Below are positions 35,601-43,500 of a stretch of DNA of 64,000 nucleotides, in pieces. Source of the DNA: Bufo bufo (taxonomy: Eukaryota > Chordata > Amphibia > Anura > Bufonidae); NCBI RefSeq assembly GCF_905171765.1, contig NC_053389.1:217316624-217380623 (forward strand), in the 5' to 3' direction. Within the stretch, counting starts at the first letter, position 1. Each line of letters begins with the position of its first letter. The notes below the pieces were generated by a model. That model was not told where the DNA came from and ran no database searches. It saw only the letters and a list, made by a program, of their open reading frames with translations. Position numbers and translations under genes: made by a program.

Positions 35601-37493
35601 TGCGTGACAATCTCATGCCAGATTATGGACGTGCGTCCAGGGAGGTCCTCGAACACATCTGTGTTCCCACTAATGAACTCCCTGGCTTCCTGAGCCTGTT
35701 TAGAGGAGAGACTGTCAGCAATTTTCACTGTGGCAGCCGCTTCCCTTGCTTCGAACAGAGGGGCCGAAACCGCTTCCCCTAGGAACCCTGGTAGTGGGCT
35801 GTCTTCCGTGCAGGTTTCCCTATCTTTCCAGGGTTTGAGCAGATTCATATGGTACACCTGCTCTGGCTTCCGTGTACCGAGTGGCATAGTCGAGGACAAC
35901 TAAGATGACGTGTTGGTGCCCTCTAGCGGACTTCAGTGCTGGGCCTATGAGATCCATAGCGATCCGCTCGAATGGAACCTCAATAATCGGGAGAGGGACC
36001 AGGGGACTACGGAAATGTGGCTGGGGGTTGGTTATCTGGCAAGTTGGGCAAGACTTGCAATACTCTTCCACCTCTCTGAACACACTGGGCCAGTAGAACC
36101 GCTGTAGAATCCGGTCCTGCGTTTTCTGCTGGCCCAGGTGTCCCCCAAGAATATGTTGGTGGGCTAACTCCAACATTAGCTTGCGATACGCCTTGGGCAC
36201 CACCAGCTGTTCAATATGCTCACCCCAAAATGTATTTACCCGGTACAGCATCTCCTGTTGAACCACAAAACGGAGGAACATAGACTTGGCCCCCGGTTGT
36301 TGTGGGTCACCCTCAACTACTACCACATTTTCCCAGGCTTAAGATAGAGTCGGGTCCTGGTGCTGTGCTGCATCAAATTTATCTCCGGAGACATTGAGGT
36401 CTGCCAACTCTGGACCCGGCGGCTAGTTCTCCACGTCTCCCACCATCACACTTAGTGGGGTTGTCTCCCCATCTTCCACCAAAATGGCGGTCACCCCTAC
36501 TGCTGGCCCTTTGGACTCAGGCTCCCAGGGTTCTAGACTCCCTCCTGAGCCGGGTCACATCTGTCTCCCGGGTATCGTTAACTTTCGTATCCGGCCATAG
36601 TGCTGTCTCTCCCAATTATTAGTACATAGTGCAACTTTGTGGCGACGGCCACCTCATGAGTCCACGTGCCGGCCACAATGGATAGTGACACCAGGGCGGT
36701 GGGATAGTCCTTTATGTCTCCATGGATGCACACTACGCCTACTTTTCGGCCAGTCTACTCGGCGGGCCGCACCAGGGCAGCTCGTACCAGGGACACCAGG
36801 CTCCCTGAGTCCAGCAGCGCCACTGCCAGGGTATCTCCCACTTGTACCTGGCACAGGTGACTATTGTCTATTGTCTCGGGGTTACCGGATGCACACAGCC
36901 TCCTGGCATACATTGAGGGGCGGTAACCAAAGTTAATGTCCATGGGTTCACCCCGATGCGGACATTCGGCCCTTATGTGTCCAGGCTTGTGACACTGCCA
37001 GCAGACCAACAGAGCTGGCTCTGCAGGGGGTATGTACCGGGCAGGTATCCTGGGTGTCAGTTCACACCCAGCTGAATGCTCAGCCTCAGAAAATACACTT
37101 TCTCGTCTGACACACGGTCTTCAGCCCTCAGCACAGAGCGCTCCACTGTCAGAGGGAGGTAATTCACACAACTGAAACTGCTGGCTGGGTTTTTATATCC
37201 CAGCCAAAACCCGGCCTGGAGCGTGGGGAAGAGCCACGCTCCAGGCCGGCTCTTACTGCACTTTGGCGGCTCCCAGTAAGAGCCGGCCCGGATCGGCTTT
37301 ACAGCCATACTAAATAACAAATAGTGTCAGTCAGCACTAACTGCCGCTGACACTTAAAATTACCGGATCTTACCTCACCGAGGCCAGGAATCTCGGTGAC
37401 ACATACCTTCCGTCAATGATGGTGCGTTCATGCAAAATTCTAAACTGACACTAACTGAAATTTATATATACAGTATATACTGTATATATATAT

Positions 37494-37524
<31 letters not shown>

Positions 37525-40500
37525 ACTACTACTAACTGCAGTTCTTTTTTCGCACAAAAAAATTTAATAAAAAACCCTCAAAAATGTGCAGATGTAAATG
37601 AGCACACTACTGATCGGTGCTCTGCAGCACACACACAGATTGTGCGTGCGTGCAAAAACTGTAGTATAAAAATTCACTACAGTGTTAAAAAAGTGAACAC
37701 TGGCTAAAAGTTAACAGGGATGGAGGGTGGTTTAGGGATCTGGAACAGCTGCAAATGAAAAAAAAAAATCAGTGCAGCAATTCCAGATGTTGTTCTTCTC
37801 TTCTTTCAGCAAGAAAAGTTGAAATCACAGTGGTGGTGCACCACAAGTCCCAGCAAGCCAACAAGCCACACAAAAAAAGCACAGAACTTCTCTGCATGCT
37901 TTCACCAGCTAGAATGGCTGCATACAGGGAGGTTCAGCCCTTTCCTGTGCAGCTATAGCGCTGCCATTGGCTGGAGTGTTGTTCCAGCCAATCGCAGCGC
38001 TGACAGGGGACGCCAAACACTGGTGTGCCCTGCCTCACCTTGGAGGAGACAGTTGCTGACCGGTTCACCACTGGTCACCTCCACCTGACCAGCCCCCCGC
38101 CTCCCCGTTAATCGCCCCACAGCTCCATACTGCTTCCGGCTTTGCGATGTGCCAGTCTTCATTGACCGGCCAATCACAGCGCTTGGAGCTGCAGCGGGGC
38201 GGTGCTGCACCATACTGCCCTTACCTGGCATGAATGCCTGCCGGTAAGAGCAGCCATGGTGCCCCGATTCCCCCGCGATTCCCTCCCAGCACCCCCCGGA
38301 CCTTGTGCTGTACATGTACAGTATGTCGCTGGTCGTCCAGCTGTGATGTACATGTATGGCAAGGGACCTTAAGGGGTTAAGGATAAAACGTAGTTTGGTT
38401 TATAGTACATTAGTACTATAGTCCTTTTCTTTTTTCACCTCTGCATTTCAAAAGCTAGCACTTTTTTATTCTTCTGTCAACATAGCTATATGATGGCTTG
38501 TTTTATGTGGAATGAGTTGTATTTTACAGTATAATGCCACATGTTTCAGGCAACAGTGTTGTCATTGTTTTTAGGGTTTCATTTTTATGACATGTTTTAC
38601 GACATTTTAACTTTATTTTGTGGGTCAATACGATTATGGAGATAACAGATTTATACGGTTAATATTTTAGCTTTCTTAATATTTTTAAAAACTTTATTCA
38701 GCTGTTTTATAATTTTTGAGTCCCTTTCTGTGACTTGAACCAGCGTTTGTTTGTTGCTTGTACTGTACACTATAATGCTTCTGTATTATAGTGTATAGGG
38801 ATTTCTACAGGTACCCCTTTACATCTTACCAGAGTCAGGATGTAAAAGAGGCCTGGAACACGAATGGCCTGGGGCCATCAGCAAGCTACAGTTGCCATTA
38901 CAACTACTCAGCACTCTGTAATTGTGTTCACAGTAGATGATCAAAAGACAGAGGGAGCTCCCTCTCTATGTCTAAACTCATAGATGCCATGATTGCTGCA
39001 GAATGGTCGGCCTGCCAGGATAGGAGTTATCTCTGATCCTAGCAGTGAGAGCTTTTTGTAAAATACAAAACAAACTCTGTTTTGTATATTACACTGTAGA
39101 ATCTACCACACCTCATAACCATGCAGTGTATATGATACTATAGAATCTAAAATCATTTAAAATACAGTCCTGATCAAAAGTTTAAGACCACTTGAAAAAA
39201 ATCATATTTAGCATGGCTGGATCTTAACAAGGTTCTAAGTAGAGCTTCAACATGCAACAAGAAGAAATGGGAGTGAGACAAAAAAAATGTGTAAAATTTT
39301 GAAAAACTCCATTAATCTCCTAGGGGGGCAAACATTAGCCAAATGATTTATACCCCCACAACAGAAACAAACCCTCCTCTGAGAGCTGAATCCTCTACTA
39401 TCAGAGGCAAGCAAACCCAGCTGCATGGCCTCCTCCTCAGAGGGGATTGAGACAGACTAAGACCCCTGCACACTGAATGAGACAGCCCCACTGTCCTTGG
39501 GCTGAATATGACAGGAAAGAGTAGTCTCCTCTCTCTCTCTAAGACACCTGTCAATACGAACAGCTAGTGACATGGCAGACTCTAACGACACTGGTCTCTC
39601 ATGAAAAGCAAATGCATCTTTTAATCTTTCCGAAAGACCATGGCAAAATTTACTTCGGAGTGCAGCATCATTCCAACCAGTATCAGCTGCCCATCTCCGA
39701 AATTCAGAACAATATATCTCTGCGGACTGTTTACCCTGGCATAAAAGACGCAGTTTAGATTCAGCTAGAGCAATACGATCCAGGTTATCATATATCTGCC
39801 CCAGGGCTACAAAATATTCATCCACCGATCGGAGGGGCCGTGCCCCCACCGGCAGCGAAAAGGCCCAAGACTGAGCGTTATCCCTGAGCAGCGAGATGAT
39901 GATCCCGACCCTCTGCTCATCATCACAAGAGGAATGGGGAAGTAGGCGAAAATGGAGTTTGCAAGCCTCTCTAAACGAACAAAATTCTCACTACCCCCGG
40001 AGAACGTATCCGGAAGCGAGATCTTAGGCTCGGAACAAACTCCATGAATGCCAGCAGAACCGGTCACCTGAAACTGAGACACAGTTTTACGGAGATCTGC
40101 TACCTCCAGCGAAAGACCTTGCATGCGGTCAATCAAGGCTGAAACCGGATCCATGCTTAAGACGGTTATGGTGGTTTATAATGTCACGGATGAAGTTGCA
40201 GATAGCTGGAACTTATAAATAAACGACCGACTGGCTTGATTCCAAACTAAGGAGCATATAGGTGACCCTATAAAACCCTAAGAGCTCTCCCTGACTGCTA
40301 TGCACATGCAAGGATCTCAATGGTAGACTATTGCATGCCCACGTACCTAAGACTGTGTGACACCTGAAAACCCTATAATAGTGAGGGGACACGACCACCG
40401 GCTCCCTGCACTTAATACGGACGGAGTCAGGGTCACCTAGAATCAAGCCAGCAAGGAAACACAATAAAGGAAAAGACTTATCTTGAGCAAACAGCAGCAG

Positions 40501-43500
40501 CAGCCTCCAGCAGTGAACACTTCATCCAGGAAGTAGTATAAACCACAAAGTGAGGCAGTATGGGAGGGAATATAAAGGAAGACGATTAGTCTAAATAAGT
40601 GACACCTGGCAGAAGGAAAGGAGATGACAAAGTGAAACCAAAACAAAGAACGTCATACAAGAGGTAGAGAAGAACATCTGCCAGACCTTCTCACAGAACT
40701 GGTGGTGACAACAACGCTAGCATCCCTGCTGCCGTGTGCACAAAGCACATGGCAGCAGGGAAAGTGTGAAGTCCTATTCACCCTAATAGAGCTTTATCAG
40801 AGTGAATAGAACAAGGGATTAAAAGATCCCAGGTTCTAGCCCCTAAGGGGGGAAATTGTTACTAAATAAAAAGTTTAAAAAAACACCAAAATATTAAGTA
40901 TAAATCACCCCCTTTCCCAATTTTATATATAAACAATAAATAAACATATCACATATCGCCACGTCCAAAAAGTCCAAACTATTAAAATATTTTTTAAAAT
41001 CTCCTATGCGGTGAACACCGGAACAGAAAAAATAAATAAATAAAAACTGCGCGATTCGACTTTTTTAAATGCGGAATGCACGTGGCTTTTTTTGTGTTTT
41101 TAATTTTTTTCAGGTGGTATCGAATGGTATCCAGTATCGCAATACTTTTTTATCGAAATCAAAAAAAAAATTTGGTATCGCAACAACCCTAGTCCCTTCC
41201 ACCCCTGAAGCTGACTGAAGTTGATTTTTACCTTCATTGTTTCAATCCCTGTCGGCTGTGGAGTAGGGGGGGGGGCGTGGCCTAACGGATTGGGGGAATG
41301 GCTTAGTGGGTCCTGGGGGCGGGGGTTTGAGGCTGGCCTGAATGGCCACTCTACCTGCCCCCTGAACTGTCACTCCGCTCCCTTAACAGTGTCATCCACA
41401 GCGCCCTGCCCCTTTAAAGCTGACCTGCAGTAGTGAAGAAAAATGGCTGGGTTGTTATAAAAAACCTGGTGTAAAACTGTGTGTATGTGGAGACTAAGGA
41501 CCTGCAAGCTTCTGTTGGCTGATAAGGGAGATGTGACTGTGTGTATGGCAGTTGGGATATGAAGAGAAAGACCTGCAGGCTTCTATTGGCTAATGTAGGT
41601 CATGTCATGTGCCATATTTGAATTTTTTTGGAATATCTCAGGAACGGTACGTGCTAGAGAGCTGTGGCCCCCACAAGTTTTCTTTCCAGGTAGCAAGGGA
41701 TGTGTATACCAAGTTTCGTGGAAATCAATGGTTTTGATTGATCGCGGAACATACATACATACATAAATATATACATCCTTCTTTATATATATATAGATGG
41801 CCAACTCTGATTTTTATGTTCTAAGGATCCGGTGAATGTCTTCTCACATGTGGTAACCATAGCCAATCTCCATCCGGGGACGTCTTACAACTGCAGCATC
41901 AGCACAGTCAGCCACCACACTCACAGCATTCCCACCTACATTGTTGTCTCTACATTGGGTAAGTGTTCAGATATGAATCCCAGCATCATTTACTTCGTAT
42001 TTGTCCAAAGTTGTTGTAGTTACTGTAGTTAAGTTTGAATGGTGACTCTCCCATGTGATCTCCCCCCATCTTATAGACAATGAATGGACATTACAACCTG
42101 CAGAATTCAGCCACCAGTTTAATTGTTCTCAGCACTGGCTTTCTATAATCACAAGAATTGTGCTTACATGAGGCCTGGCATCGGGCATACAGTATATGAT
42201 AAATCCAAGCGTAACTTTTGCCTTTTATCATTGTCATATAGGTCCAGCTTTTAGCACTGTTTAAGTGAATAATAATCTTTATAGTGCACAGAGCTCAGGT
42301 CCAAATCTCCAGCGTAAACATAATTACATAAATGCCGCCTGCAGCCACCACTAGAGGCAGCTCACTACATATTGTGTTATTATGTAGCTCAGTGTATACT
42401 GTACAAAGTATGCTTCTAAGCTCCCCCCAGTGGTGGCTGCAGGTAGCTGTAATGTTAAATTTAACTATCAACTATAGTGCGTGACTGGAAATGTATGGTT
42501 TTTACACATTTTCCTCACCCTTTACTGCATCTAAATAGCAACATAGATCAGCAGCAGATTACATTACATTCTACAATGCGAAGAAAAGACACTAGGAGAG
42601 TAGTAGTGCTTCCTTATTTTCCATGCACAGTTGTGACAAGCGGGAGGCACAGACAGACTGCATATCACATCACATCCTAGAGTGTGGAAGACTGGAACCT
42701 AGGGTTGGGGTCTTTTACTGTGGAATTATAAGCAACTTTTCACTTTAAGCTCCTTGAGTAGTATGAGGCTGGGGTGGCTTATCCAGTCTATTGTCTCCTA
42801 ATTCTTCATAATTATACCCTGTTCTGAAATGACTAGCAAAATCACAAGGACCCTAGACAAATTAACTGTTTGTCCAGTGCCAAGTGACCTTCAGATCCTA
42901 TAGAGTGATGTCTATGAGCAGTGTGGGCATACTGTATATAATAAAACATACACACACCTTGAAGACAGTAGCCTAGTGTGATCAGTTGGGACCTTCATGG
43001 CCTGAAGCCTGGATGTTCAGACAATGTGTATGGAGGAATTGTAGAAAATAATCTCTGTTCTATCTCCTAGTTGCTGAGGTGAACCCCAATGTTGTGGTGA
43101 TATCACTGTTGGCCATTCTTAGCATACTGCTGATTGGGCTCTTACTGGTTACTCTGATTGTCTTACGCAGGAAACATCTCCAGATGTCAAGGTAATTCAA
43201 TGACACAATCACCAGTATATGCACGTATCAGGTCTTACATCTGTTCTGCACCTGAGGTGTATATGATCTGAGCATTTATTCAAACATGCATTTTCTCTGG
43301 TCACAACCAGTAGCAAACACTGCACCAAAACTCCACTGTGTGAACAAGGCCTATTATCTACCATAGGTCAATCAACATCTCTTTGCAATGCATATATTAT
43401 TCACTACACAAAGGTAAGTGGACACCTAAACATTTGTTCCACCTACATCTCATTCCAGAAGCTGCTGGATGAGCTAGAAGCTTCCCGCCCTCCCTTACTA

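Larger units (their letters stand above)
32649..37436 (-). mobile_element. Ty3/gypsy LTR element, Gmr1-like domain order, degraded
   Basis: On the minus strand the order is CCHC zinc knuckle and protease (37009-36755), integrase (36326-35880), linker, then reverse transcriptase (about 35700-35050), then LTR. Integrase upstream of RT is the Ty1/copia-like order known for Gmr1-type Ty3/gypsy elements of deuterostomes. LTR fragments share TATCCTGGGTGTCAGTTCACACC (34370-34395 and 37048-37072) and the AAAACCCGGCCTGGAGCGTGG segment. The left LTR is interrupted by a Tc1 element (32692-34240) and a MITE (34434-34931). The outer borders are approximate. Confidence 0.75.
31515..38376. mobile_element. 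TTAA-flanked element carrying nested retroelement and Tc1 copy
   Basis: TTAA at 31511-31514 and 38377-38380. Ends CCCCCTTCAGGACCCTGCC and (inverted) CCCCTTAAGGTCCCTTGCC. The left portion (31515-32640) and the right portion (about 37437-38376) are the element itself. Between them sits a Ty3/gypsy copy. The left part shares GTGACCCCATTTTGGAAAC with the 22582 element in inverse orientation. It is non-coding. Piggybac-like is inferred from TTAA and the C-run ends. Confidence 0.6.
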
